Source: Earliella scabrosa
Lineage: Eukaryota > Basidiomycota > Agaricomycetes > Polyporales > Polyporaceae
NCBI GenBank assembly: GCA_022605405.1
Contig: JABYQQ010000006.1
Span: 682,001 to 746,000 of the forward strand
Direction of reading: 5' to 3'
DNA: 64,000 bases
Shown: positions 35,901 through 47,234 of the stretch, one piece after another
Position numbering within the stretch: position 1 is the stretch's first letter
Layout: each line of letters begins with the position of its first letter
The notes under the pieces: generated by a model
Database searches by the model: none
Told to the model about the DNA's origin: nothing
What the model saw: only the letters and a program-made list of their open reading frames with translations
Position numbers and translations under genes: made by a program

Positions 35901-36701
35901 CGGACGACGGTACGCGTCAGCTGTGCGAATATCTGCTCTTGCATTGTAGGCGCCGCTGCCTCAGGATCCGCGGTTCCCGGCGGCGCCTGCCCACGGGCGG
36001 CGCGCTGTTGAGGATCGTCGCCGCTAGGCGCGACTTGGGGCCTCGTCACGGCGGGGGACGGGTGAGCTCTGGCGACAGTCTGTCCTTCTCGTAAAGCCGT
36101 GCCGATGGGCAGGGCAAGATCATACTTACTGCTGGCGGATCGGCGCGAGCTGAGCCGCGGCGCGCCGGTCGGGGTTTGTCATGTAGAGCGTAAGAGCGAT
36201 CTCGGAGAATGGCTCGATACCGCAGGGGAGATCGGACTTCAGCCTTCAAAGCTTCAGCCTCGATGCTCTCAGAGCAGCGACTTGGAGGGATGCCGTCACG
36301 GTCAATGACGAGTCCCGAGCTGGCGAACGGCACGACGCCGCCCGAGTCCGAGCTGGCATCCCTGAAGCCAGTGTCGACGGTCGTCGGAGTCGGGAGCAGG
36401 TATCGGCATCGAGCCGAGCCTGAATGGAACGTTTTGAAGGTTCAGGCGATGCAAAGGGTAGTTGATCCGCCGTGCAGATAGACTTTAGGCGTTCGACCAG
36501 TCCGGCGGTGGGGCAGTAGTCATAGGAAACAGCGGGTGGTGCGCCCTCACGATCGCCGTGTGGTGTCCAGTATGGCGGAGGTGAAGGCTAGACGACTTTC
36601 ATCTCGGGTTGACAGGAGGTCAGGCAGTGTGCCGGGAAAGTAGCATCAGTTTTCATGACATTGTTCGTCGTATGCAATCATTGTGTACTTCGTTACATCA
36701 C
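32943..36701. other. gene-poor region, nothing firmly supported
   Basis: About 3.8 kb. A minus-strand frame near 33500-33610 has one strong hydrophobic run (APALVLFVGVAGVVVGDFVR). Neighbouring minus-strand frames near 33750-33830 weakly resemble part of the small membrane protein at 1016-1442, but I could not assemble a phase-consistent gene. A repeat of TTCAAG units sits at about 34855-34875. The right end abuts the 3' end of the permease gene. Confidence 0.35.
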
Positions 36702-38981
36702 CTACACACGCGACCGCACGCTCCTCACACCGGTGCTCACGGTGCTCTTCTTGTCGTCGTCGTCCTCCCTCCTGTACTCCACGCTGCCCGCGAGCTCGTG
36801 CGCAGAGACATCGACCTCCTCGAATCGCGCACACTCGCCCACTCCGCGCACGGGGAAGAGCTTGTTGAGCGTGTAGTAGACGAGCGCAGAGACGCCGAAG
36901 CCCGTGAAGAACGACATCTGGTAGATGCGCGTTGCAGCGAGCGGCACTTGCTGGCCCGTTGCGCCCGCGAACCCGACGACGTTGATGAGGATCCCAGCGA
37001 TGTACGCGGCGTACGCGCTGCAAGGACGATAGTGGATGAGTGAGTAAAGACACAGGATAGGGCGGATGAGAGCAGAGGGGACAAGAAGGTGATAGCGACG
37101 CACCGGAAGTTGATGCCGTAGGTGTAGTAGTACCAGCCGTCTCTGCGAGTACGGTACAGGTCCTTGACGTTGTAGTGGCCTTTGTGTATGACGTAATAGT
37201 CCGTGATCTGTTGTGGAAGTAAGTCATGGGTTTGCGCAATTACCCACGCAACACCTTAAAACATACCATGACACCCGCGATGGAGCTGAGGAAGACAGAG
37301 TATGCCGAGAGGTAGGATGTAAAGCTGTTGCTGCTCTTGAGAAGGTTCCATGGGAGCATGCAAAGGCCGACAATCGCAGCGATATAACCACCACGGCGAA
37401 TGTTCTGTGGAATATCTTCCTTCAGTACGGCATTCCTGCAGAAGCGGAAGGACGCACGATAAAGCGCGGGAGAAGAGCGGTGAGATCACATCCAGCGCTA
37501 ATCGAGTTGGCGGAAATGTTCGTTCCGAGCTAGAGAAGGATCAACTCCGTCAACATCTATCTCAAGTCAACGCATGGATATACGCACCTGGGCGATGATG
37601 AATGAAGCTGCAATGAACCAGACACCGAATCGCGTCGCGGAGCTCGGGTTACCGTCAAGGAATTTGCCCAAAAGGTCGATCGGGGACCAGATAGCTTCTC
37701 CGTAGATCGCCTGAGAAGACGAGCTGACAATCACGCCAAAGAAACTGACGATAGAGAACCCGAGAGGAACAGAGATCAGCTGAGGCCATCCTGCAGCGCC
37801 CGGGGTGCGAGCGCGGGATGCAAAGTCGGGCGCGTTCCTATACGCAAGTGAGTTTCTGGATACGATCAGAGGACGATGTGGGGAAACATACGTGACGAGA
37901 GTGGCCATATTGCTGATGCACGACATGATACTGGACACCATGCCCCAGCTCAGGTCGGAACCGTGCAGCGAAGCGGGTTGGTGGATGATAGGACCGACGC
38001 CTTTCGCCTTGACGATACACCAAATGAAGAAGGTGATGCCTGCGATCGGGGCGACGATGGCCTTCACTGTGAAGAGATGCCGACTGCGTACCCGGGTCAG
38101 CGATAGTCACGGAAAACTGAACAGAGTGGGACGAACATCTGGTGAATGGGGAACCAAATTGCCGGAAGGGAGATGAGCCAGAAGAGGAAGAAACACATGA
38201 AGTCACGGGTGTTGGTTCCGGACGACTCAGGCATGGAGTTCGCTATTCAGACAAAGATGAGCTCATAGTCGGTTATAAACAGTCACTGACTGCTCACGGA
38301 TATTGTTCACGGATGGCCACATAGCCCTCAACATCACCAGCACGCAAGACCCTCCGATACTCGCTTGCACGCCATACCAGATGCTATAGGTCGAGATTGA
38401 CGAGTGCGATCGTGCCATTGGTGAAGGAGCACGCACCATGCCATAGCACCTCGGTTGAACACACACCATAGGCTACCCCACAGCCCGAAACTTGTGCGCG
38501 CGACCACAGGGAAGGTGACATGGAATATGGCACCCGGACGGGCATTGGCCACAATGAACGGCGCGACAACACCGTACCCAATCCATACGCAAAGCCACGC
38601 CTGCCACCACGAAAGCCCAAGCTGGATCATGGACGAGACGATCATCCATCTGCACACACGGTCAGTGATCGCAGCAAGGCGGGGAAGTCGCGCTTAACAT
38701 ACGTATTGATGTTGAAGCTGTCCGCTATCCAGCTACATGACGGCCCACGTCAGTCTCTGCCCAAATAGAAGGTAGAAGCGTGCGCACAATGCAATGAAGC
38801 CCCAGTAGCCCCATGTCCTCTTCTCCTCCGGGACAGGCAGAAGATCCTCATTCTACCCGGGCTCGACCGTAAGCAATCGCGTGACTGGGGAGGGTTCGGA
38901 CGGGAGTCGTACCTGGAGGAACGACTCTGAGTACGTGAGACCCTCGGTGTGGTTCACTTCCAGTTTCTTGACGATGCCCAT
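36702..38981 (-). CDS. NCS1 nucleobase permease (uracil/allantoin/uridine Fur-type)
   Basis: A plasma-membrane proton symporter of the NCS1 (Fur4/Dal4) family. Start at ATG 38981 ([20 protein letters not shown]). A small second exon supplies [20 protein letters not shown]. The core shows [78 protein letters not shown], the conserved TM5/6 region ([19 protein letters not shown]), and [20 protein letters not shown] before the last membrane segments ([15 protein letters not shown]). The C-terminal tail is long, acidic and Lys/Ser-rich ([14 protein letters not shown]), resembling permease tails that carry endocytosis signals. It ends at TAG 36702. Introns number seven or more. Whether the substrate is uracil, uridine, allantoin or thiamine cannot be decided from sequence alone. 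Confidence 0.87.
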
Positions 38982-40647
38982 GGCTGGGAGCAAGAGAGGC
39001 GGGGAGTAGAAACGGGTGGACGAGTCGAAGAAGCCATTACCCCGCATCTCTTTTCTTAAGTAGCCGCTTGTTTGCCGTAAACGCCTCGTGTGTGGGGTTT
39101 CCGAAGACTTGTCCGACAATCCTAAGGCTGCCATTGGTGCGATAAGTGCACACTGCACCCCGCGATAAGCCGAGCATGAATGGTGGCGTTCAACGAGTCA
39201 TCTTGTCAGTTCAGCTTTCTATAGGACACTAATGGAGCACTTACCTGCAATACAGCCACAAGTAGCAACTGGCTGACCCAAACATACTACCTATGCTCAG
39301 TTCAACGGGCTACAAACGCAAATGCTGCCTGCGTGTGAGCGCAAGAAGGAGAACAGTGTTCAGCGGGCGTAGGCGCCCGCCACGCGTTGCACTCGCGTAG
39401 ATAACAACATTGCCAGATCTAGATCGGTGCTTGATCGGACTCGTCCAGCCCGAGTATGCCCAGGCTGCCCTGGTTCGTTCATCCCAAGTTCATCCAAGCA
39501 AATTTCTCGTCGGATTGCTTTTCGGAGGATCTACGGGTTCAGCCTGGTACATATCAGCGAACGGACATTCAGGAGTCTTGAAGTACGGTGCTTGGAGTTC
39601 CGGAATCTTAGGGCGAAGGAAGAACGCCACCTCCACCCCTAGGAGGCCATATTACCACCGTATAGTGCGGCGAGGCGTTTTGAGCGTATCGTGCGGAGTG
39701 CTTGCGCCAACTGGGTTTGCCTGAATGGCTTGGTGTGGCGTGTCTTGATAGCGACCACTGACGCAATGTCTGTCTGCCTGATAGGACGAAGAACCTCGTC
39801 ATGTTCTGAATTAAATCCACTCACCTCATGGTGTGAATTCCAAGTCGTGAAATCCATCCTTCGCAACGCAGCTCCAGATACGAAATGATGGCTGTACACT
39901 CACGGCTGTGACTCGGGACACCAAGGCACAAGCTCGTTTGCATATTCGCGGATTCCGAGGATCCAGACGATTCACCGCCCGCTGTGATTGTGGTTGGATC
40001 ATGGATGGAGGGCGTATTCCATGTCCACCGTGGCAAACGGTAGCGGTGGCGACGCAGGCGATGTGCCGAGCAGCAACGAGTGTGGCCAAAGGTTGAGTTT
40101 TGTTGCCGATATTGGGTTATGTCTTGAGCGTCGAGCGGATCGCTCGCCTCCTGTCCGTTGCTCGATGTACGCGCCGTTTGGTAGGTATGAGACGAGTTCA
40201 GGGATTAGGCGAAAACGGCGCTGAGTTGCGGGCTTGTCGGATTTAGCTCGCCTTCACGAGGTGCGCCATGACGAGGCGCCGATGTCCGGCAAGCTCGCAG
40301 TTTGAGTTTCTGGAGGAGGTTTGGCGGCCGATATCACGAGTGTAACAGTCAAAACACGCACCTGGGGTAAGACGGCGCTTCCTGCTACGCGGACCGCGCC
40401 GTGGCGCACGACAAGCCGTCGGTGTGGCGAGACGGTCTTCCCAAGCACATTCACCAAAGCTGCTGCGTTGCTAGCCACGAGGGCTCATCAGCAATCAAAC
40501 AGAGATGCACCTAACTTCGTGCTTCAGATGAGCGAAGGACCCGGCAAGTCCGGCGTGGCGTATCCGGCGTGCAATAGTCATACAAACGGTAGTGGTACAT
40601 ACACCAGCCAGCCTACCATCCGCACGGATCCAAACCAGGGAGATAAA
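38982..40647. other. intergenic region
   Basis: About 1.7 kb between the permease promoter and the 3' end of the Gid9 gene. A minus-strand open frame near 39498-39645 reads coding-like (VEVAFFLRPKIPELQAPYF) but has no start, splice partner or family match. Confidence 0.4.
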
Positions 40648-42691
40648 TCACGAGATGAATACTTTGCGCAACTCCGTGAACCGACACCGCTCGTCGGGGT
40701 TCCGTGGGTCGGTTACGTACCCGTCGTTTCTCGCCGCCATCTCTTCTAACGCCTGCAATTGTCAAGCGCACGTCAGCCTCCGCCCGAGATGTCGACTCGC
40801 ACCAGAGGGGTGGCTGAGTCACCCTCCAACAACACAACGAAACCGAAACCACCATCCAGGCCGATGCGAGCGACCGAATAGAATGAGCAGAACGAGAGAG
40901 ACGCACCTCCTTCGAGTACACCTGCCCGTTCGGGAACGCCATCGGCATGTTGTCGGCGTCCATGATCTTGCCCGTAATCCTGCAGACGATCGTCGAATTC
41001 ACGTGGTGGCTGAATGGCACCTCCTTCGCGAGCGCGCCCAGATCCGGGTTGCACACCGGGCAGTCGACGTTGCGCGTTTCGTGCGAATAGCACGCAGGCA
41101 GCTTCAGGGATGCCAGCCCTGCGTACATCGCGAGATGGAGCAGCGGCTCGGTCGGGAGGGTACTGAGGTGGTAGATCGCAAGCCGAAAGGACTGCACGAG
41201 CGACGTCCACCGGGACGGGTCGTACAGGCGCTGCGGAGCGGGGCGGGCAAGAGTCAGCACCTAATCCGACACAATGCAAGAGTATGGGAAGGCGCGGGTC
41301 ATTCGGCACTGCTATGGACGATGTGTATCCGCGGACAAACCGCGCGGTCGACCGCGTCTGCCTGATGTGGTTGTCGGTGAAACAAACGCGGCGTCTCATC
41401 CGGAACGCTCTTCATATAGAGCGCTCGCACCGAACAGCAAGCCGAACAGTGGCACACCCGTCGATGAGGTTATCGGACGGACGGCTACTCAGCTTGACTC
41501 TCCCGCTCAAGTGGCTCTGTCGGACATAGAGTGCGACCAAATAGCATCGCACGGCCACGCGCCACTCGGCGCAGCGTGCATTCGCTGCCTAGCGGTCCAT
41601 TACGTGTGCGGGCAGCCACAGCTGAAGCGAGCACACAGGAGGCTCACCTTGTAGGGTCCACATGTGGTTGTGGGCGCAATTGCTAGCAGTGCCGTTGCTT
41701 GAACGATCTGACTTTGATGTGTTTCATTCCACGGGAGTAGGTATTTCTTGGAGTAGGCGATGGCTTCGACGGACTTGCGTGCCCGTGCGAGCTCAATATA
41801 CTCCTGCAGTCTCAAATCGAACTCTAAGGTATTCTGCGGAGGGTGATGTGTCAGCCAAAGCAAAAATGTGCGTTGCTTTGCAACACCGTGACTCAGTCAG
41901 ATTGGTCACCTTCAATTTCCGCAGCGCCGCCTTATTCTCGCTGCACCAGGCCAAAGCCTCCGTACAGCTCTTCCTGTTCAGGGCGTCTTCTATGCGTCGG
42001 ATGTCGGAGAAGAGGTCGATATCCACAAGTTTCTGCACAAAGCCAGTCTTATCAGCATAACCCAAGGGGTGGCGGCCAGAGTGCAGTGCACCTCAATGCC
42101 CTTCTGCGCAGCAATCATCCGCGCAGTCTTCTCCTTGCCGTTGCGGAGACACCAGTCGACGAGCCACCTGTCAAGTCGGACATCGGCCCAGCGTGTGAAT
42201 TCAGGAGCATTCGACGACTCGATATCCTCTACTGCGCCTAGGTGCTGGAGCCGCTCCCGGACGACGTTCAGCGTCGGCGTGCCCGCTGTGTCCTGCATAT
42301 CAGACAACTGAGTAGGGCGGCGGAGGTCGGATCGTCAGCGCCTTTGAGCAATGCGGGTCAGAAGACCACACGGCAACGGACTTTACGCTTCAGCCCTTCG
42401 ACGCGGGCGATCATCCCGTCTATGGCCTTGACAGCCGCGTCAGCGTCAGACCCAGCAGAGAGGTCTTTCTTCGCCAGGTCATTCGCCGTGTTCTGAACGG
42501 CGCCCATCTCCTTTTCGATGTTCTTTTGCGACGTGCGGAACACCTTCCGATAGTTCTCGTATGGCACCTGCGCCCATAGTATGTATGAGTGACGTCCCGT
42601 CGGAAGAGCTCCGTAGAAAAGAGGTACTCGCCCTAGCGAACGGCTGCTCGAAGAGCATGACCCCTTCCGCATTGAGCTTGTTGAAACTCAT
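40648..42691 (-). CDS. GID/CTLH E3 ubiquitin ligase subunit Gid9 (Fyv10/MAEA)
   Basis: One of the two RING-type subunits of the GID complex, which in yeast degrades gluconeogenic enzymes. It starts at ATG 42691 (MSFNKLNAEGVMLFEQPFAR). A coiled-coil N-terminal part follows (NIEKEMGAVQNTANDL), then the LisH/CTLH region (FTRWADVRLDRWLVDWCLRN; LVDIDLFSDIRRIEDALNR; LEFDLRLQEYIELAR), the CRA domain (LPWNETHQSQIVQATALLAI; SRWTSLVQSFRLAIYHLS) and the C-terminal RING-like domain (CYSHETRNVDCPVCNPDL; HHVNSTIVCRITGKIM). The last exon ends RFTELRKVFIS, TGA 40648. In many homologues a CPRT-like zinc ligand lies near this end; here the aligned stretch reads DPRN, with a Cys slightly later. Intron 1 uses a GC-AG boundary. 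About six introns in all. Confidence 0.9.
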
Positions 42692-44062
42692 CGCGCCTGA
42701 TGCTTGACACAAAACTTGAGAGCCTTGGTAGCCAGGAGGTTAGCGACAGTCAGGCAATGATGGTCACGAACGAGCTGAGGCCTGAGGCACCGTGTGCGGC
42801 GCGCGCCGAGGCGATCTGCTTGCGTAGACGCTCAGCACCACGTGGATTGTCGGTGGCATTGATAGTTTCGAATTTGTTTTGGGAGGATAGCCGGTCGGTA
42901 AGACCCGGATAGGTTGCTTTACTCTCTTGGCGAAGAACTACATCCTCAGAGTTTGCAAATCTTGACTGCGTCCGCGTTGATTTACCGTGAAGCTGTGTTC
43001 TGGAAGTGTTTCTTGCGGTGCGTGCCTTGCTCCTTCTGATTGTAAGTGCTAGTCAATGGGGTCAACTTACATGTTAGAACTTGAGGGACAATCGTTGACT
43101 CGAGCCAACGCATCGCAACGCCTTAATTCCCTGACTATGTCCTCCTTGATAGGGGCCCTTCTCTTCCACAAATTAGTTCGCCTCCGGTAAAGGACTTGAA
43201 GTGTAAAACGGCGCCGTACGGCTTACTGCACGATACTCAGCGGGGTACTACCGGTTATGCAGACGTGATGCTGAATCCGGCTCCACGCCACATCCACACG
43301 GAGCTAGCCCTCGTATTTCCACTGATACAGCGCTTCGCCTCGTCAAACTCTGCCGCAGATCATCACCCAAGGCGCTAGGACAACGGCTACGTTCACAGCC
43401 AGAGGCCGCTCAGAATGCTATGGGCGTTCCTTTTGCATGAGCGCTCTGCTCTCTCGCCTCTGTACACTGAACCTCGGCCTTGATGTACTGTGGGACAGGT
43501 ACTCTCCGGCCACCACCATGATGTAACGTCATACGATTTTCAGTCGGAGGCAAGTCACCTCCGCATGCCTTGGCCTACCTATTGCCAAAGGTAACGTGCT
43601 CTGTCGCTCGTACACGCCGGTTATACTGAAATGACGCCTCAGGGAGCCCGCATGCATACAAGTATATGCCCAAGCGTTTCGGAAACACACCCGGTAGTTG
43701 ATAATCTCAGCGCCTTCGAAGCGACGGTACATGCCATATTGGACAGTCTACTCAAAGGTACGATTGCAACGCTGCACGTCCAAAAGAGGGATTCACACCT
43801 TTGGACCCGTATACACCATGCGACTTAGATACTCATGACTCGCATGCCAGGGAAAGGGTCAGTCGGGGCCGCAAGCAACGAGGAATGTTTCGAAATTCGT
43901 CCGACGCTCACAGCCAATCTCCAACAGGACAGCAGAAATCAGAATATTCCACTTCAGCACGGACACGACGGGCCTGTCTCAGGGTTGTGTCACCGGTCCC
44001 TGAGTTGAGCTCGGTCAGTACGCATCGCATGCTCTAGACGTAAACCACATTCTACAGCCAGA
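42692..44062. other. intergenic region
   Basis: About 1.4 kb, including the Gid9 promoter side. Open frames are short with no family or splice support. Confidence 0.4.
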
Positions 44063-44308
44063 ATGCCGGAGGAAAGCTTACTCGGAGGGCTGGGCCTTGA
44101 GGATGACCGTGGGACCCCGATCGCGATGTGCCACGCGAGCAATCTGATTCCCGCGGAATCTCACTGCCACGTGGATGTATGTCACACAACGGCTCTTGCC
44201 GGTAAGTCTGTTTGGCTCCAGATCCCGCTCTCTCCTTCCTGAGTCCACAACTCAGTTGTTCCGCGAATGTGCCACAAGCGGCGCTCTATACCCTTCCGGA
44301 CTCCATGA
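44063..44308 (+). CDS. possible small protein (63 aa, 2 exons)
   Basis: ATG 44063 opens a coding-like exon (MPEESLLGGLGLEDDRG, then a Cys/His-rich part with CHASNLIPAESHCH). It ends at a strong GTAAGT donor at 44202. A 54-bp intron ending ACTCAG gives a phase-consistent second exon from 44256 to TGA 44308. No family recognised, and two matching splice sites alone are weak evidence. Confidence 0.2.
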
Positions 44309-44762
44309 ACTACTCGTATAGTCGGTCGTGGGTGCCCCACTCGGCACTCCTGCTCACCGTTATCTCCGCTGCTGCAGGCCAAACCGGCGTTTCAGCCTCT
44401 AAGTTTATTTCATAACCCTGCCTCGCAGAATGCAAGGCTTGGAGTCAATTTTGTTGCAAAAGTGGAAACGGAATCCCGCACGACACAGCGCCCGCCATCC
44501 AACTCACGGCCCAGTGGTGGGCCTGGTCGAAACCCCGAGATCTCCGCCACCCCCAGGTTCGCCTCCGTTGTCAATGTCCCTCTAACTCGACACGTACCGC
44601 ATACCTTACCTTGTACTTTGAAGCTCCTATTCTGCATCGACCTCGCGCCGCTCACTGCTCAAACGTGACAAGTCTACAGTGCTACAATGCCCCCCACGTA
44701 ACGTCGCGGTTCCGGAGGCACGACAGCATGAAGATCTGGCGGTACACGGTATGCGTTCTTTG

Positions 44763-44769
44763 TATATAA
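44763..44769 (+). promoter_or_regulatory. TATA box of DUF6593 copy 2
   Basis: TGTATATAA about 121 bp before the start codon at 44890, matching the word and spacing at copy 1. Confidence 0.5.
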
Positions 44770-44889
44770 CCCTCCGCTGAAGTGCATGCTGCTCACCACT
44801 CAGCATCTACTGTTCCAAACGCTCCGCGGTGCACACCTCACGCACAACAACTCCCATCTACTCACCTACCATCCTCACCACTATACACA

Positions 44890-45612
44890 ATGAACCCCTA
44901 CGGACAAGGCCAGTGGCAGCAGGGCGGCGCTGCGCCCTCGATCTTTGGTGCTCTTCCCTCTGCCACGGCGTCGACCATGCCTACGACGGCCCCGGCCGAC
45001 AGCGTCACGTTCACGTTCACGAACTTCAAGACGACGATCTTGAACTCGACCGTTGTCGGGCCCCAGCAGCGCACCGTCTACCGCGTCGTGACGGAGGCGA
45101 CTGCGCCCGCTTGCACCATCCTCAAGGACAACGAGAGCAGGAACGTCGGGATGGTGCAGTGGCAGCCCCACACGTCGGTCGAGATTCGCGGCGCAGCCTC
45201 TCAGCAGCGCGTCCGCGACTGGCTGAGGCTGTCTTCGGACCAGACGTGAGTTGCTCATTCGAGTTGCCCGAAAGTATACATGGCTGACGTGCTGCTCGGT
45301 ACGTCCTGACATTCGCACTCGCAGCCGCAGGATCATGGATGTTCGCGGTGTCCAATACGCCTGGGCGCCCATGCAAGGCTTCATTTGCGTACGTGTTACT
45401 GGTCGTGGCTTGGGCCGTGTCATGTCTAACCACTGCCATTGGTCACGCAGATGTACAAGGTTAACAGCAGTGCCCCGCGGGTTCTTGCCCGCATTTCACG
45501 CCTCCCCAACATGGTCACGCTCGAAATGACTCAAGAAGCGATGCAGCTCGGCCTGCTTGAACCCGCCCTTGTTGCGACGGCTCTGCTCAGTTGCGGCTCG
45601 AACATCGACTAA
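44890..45612 (+). CDS. DUF6593 family protein (copy 2)
   Basis: Predicted join(44890..45245, 45325..45388, 45451..45612), 193 aa. It is a close paralogue of the protein at 32129-32829 in inverted orientation. It starts MNPYGQGQWQQGGAAPSIFG, then SVTFTFTNFKTTILNSTVV, TEATAPACTILKDNE, VEIRGAASQQRVRDWLRLS, RIMDVRGVQYAWAPMQGFIC and MYKVNSSAPRVLARISRLP, ending SCGSNID. Both introns fall at the same codons as in copy 1, and exons 2 and 3 have identical lengths (64 and 162 nt), so duplication came after the intron structure was set. Function unknown. Confidence 0.9.
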
Positions 45613-46153
45613 GCTGCTAGATCCGAGCCCTCGCGCACGGCACGCAGTAGACGTATACAATCTAGTCCGGGATCCCATTCACTTTCTGCTATCATCTCTT
45701 GCAGAGTCCGACGCTTTCCTTTTCTTGATCTCCGTCCAAGCGCGGTGCTGCAGCCGCAGAACCGCCGCCTTACCCGACCTCTACTGTATCGCACAGTCCT
45801 TGCCGCAACTAGACCACATCCCCTACCCACCGCTCATCCTCATCGCATAGATTTCATGGCTGTGTTGTCTCCAGAGTGCTTTCTTGCGATCTAGCTAGTG
45901 GTCGTTTGCAAGCATATCTATATCTATCTTCTACACCATCCTACTTCCGTCGCGTGACTGCAGCCCGCCCCCGACAACCCCAGCACCGGCAGTGGTCCAC
46001 GACCTCACCACGCGTTCGCAAATTCTTCGAACTCTTCAGATTGCCTTCGCGTAGGCTTTCCCTGTGAACTCGGCATGCCGTACAGTACCCGGCGTTATCT
46101 GGTCGCGCTTTCAGGTCATCTGCATCAGGAAAAGTGCGCGCCAGGTGAAAAGC
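45613..46153. other. 3' region of DUF6593 copy 2
   Basis: A 540-bp stretch with no supported gene; it probably includes the 3' UTR of copy 2. Confidence 0.4.
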
Positions 46154-46202
46154 CTGGAAAACTCTGGAAACGTCTGAGTAAGACGTTTCCAGAGTTTTCC
46201 AG
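46154..46202. repeat. perfect 22-bp inverted repeat with 5-nt loop
   Basis: The left arm, 46154-46175, begins CTGGAAAACTC. The right arm, 46181-46202, is its exact reverse complement, ending GAGTTTTCCAG. The loop is GAGTA at 46176-46180. The arms contain iterated TTTCCAG units, and another TTTCCAG follows at 46206-46212. It lies between the convergent DUF6593 (+) and kinase (-) genes. It could be a transcript-end hairpin, a MITE remnant or a protein-binding palindrome. Confidence 0.8.
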
Positions 46203-47234
46203 AACTTTCCAGCGCTGTGGCCTCAGGAGGTTCATTTTCTAAAGCCAGTCGAATCAAGTGCGTTCTCAGACATTCTAACTGCGCCAAGTGCGAGCCAGAG
46301 CGGCCGCCAGAGTATCTAAGACATATCAATGACCTGTATAGCTACTACGCGAAACGTGACCGGACGCGTAATTGAAACCGGAACAGCATAGAACGCAGAA
46401 CGATTACAAGACGAACGCCGGGGCGAAACAGTAGACTACGATAGAGTGCGGGGGACGAGCGTGATGTCAAAGCGAAAGGAAGAGAATCGCGGATCGAATC
46501 GGGAATTGTAAGGGATGCATGAATGTACGAAGCATGATGGGAACAGAGCAGAATGAATGGGACGCAGATATGAACGTAATGCGGGGTGGAAATATGGCCA
46601 TATGCAACTGGACGTCGACGTACATTTTGCTGATGTGTATGACGGTTAACCAATTATCTGTCAGTACTCTTACACACCTACAGTAGCCTGCAGTGCACCA
46701 AATCGGAAGTCTGCCGTGGGTACCCCCGGAGCCCCGGCCCAGTGTGTAAACACGGGCGGTGGCTGCCGGGTCGAGCTGAGATGTACTCTCAGCCTTGAGC
46801 ATGGACGGCTACCTACGGGGATACCCTGGGAAGGACGAAGCCCGCAACGAGGCTGCGCAACCTATGCTTCGCGACAGAGTGAACGAATCGTCTAACGTTG
46901 ATGCGCCGTTCCAAGATTTCGAATAACGTGTTGGTCGGTTTCCGGGGACCTCTGGCTGAGCGCGAACTTGAACGGACACAGTAATTTGCGGACCGACATT
47001 CAGATCGTAGGGTCCTCCGTTTGTGACAAACGACGGACACCGCACACATGTCTGGGGCGAAGGAATGTGGTTATTTAGAGATGTGTGTACGATCCGCATC
47101 ATAGAAGTGTTGAAGTCATCAACGTCCATCGTCCCGCGCGTCAACATCAAGAGTCCACAACCCCTAGCAGTCTGCGCTGCAACGACCGCCACACCCCTCA
47201 TGCCTCGAACACCGCTTCGCCAACGTGTGGCGAA
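46203..47234. other. 3' region of the kinase gene
   Basis: About 1 kb between the hairpin and the kinase stop codon. No supported gene. Confidence 0.4.
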
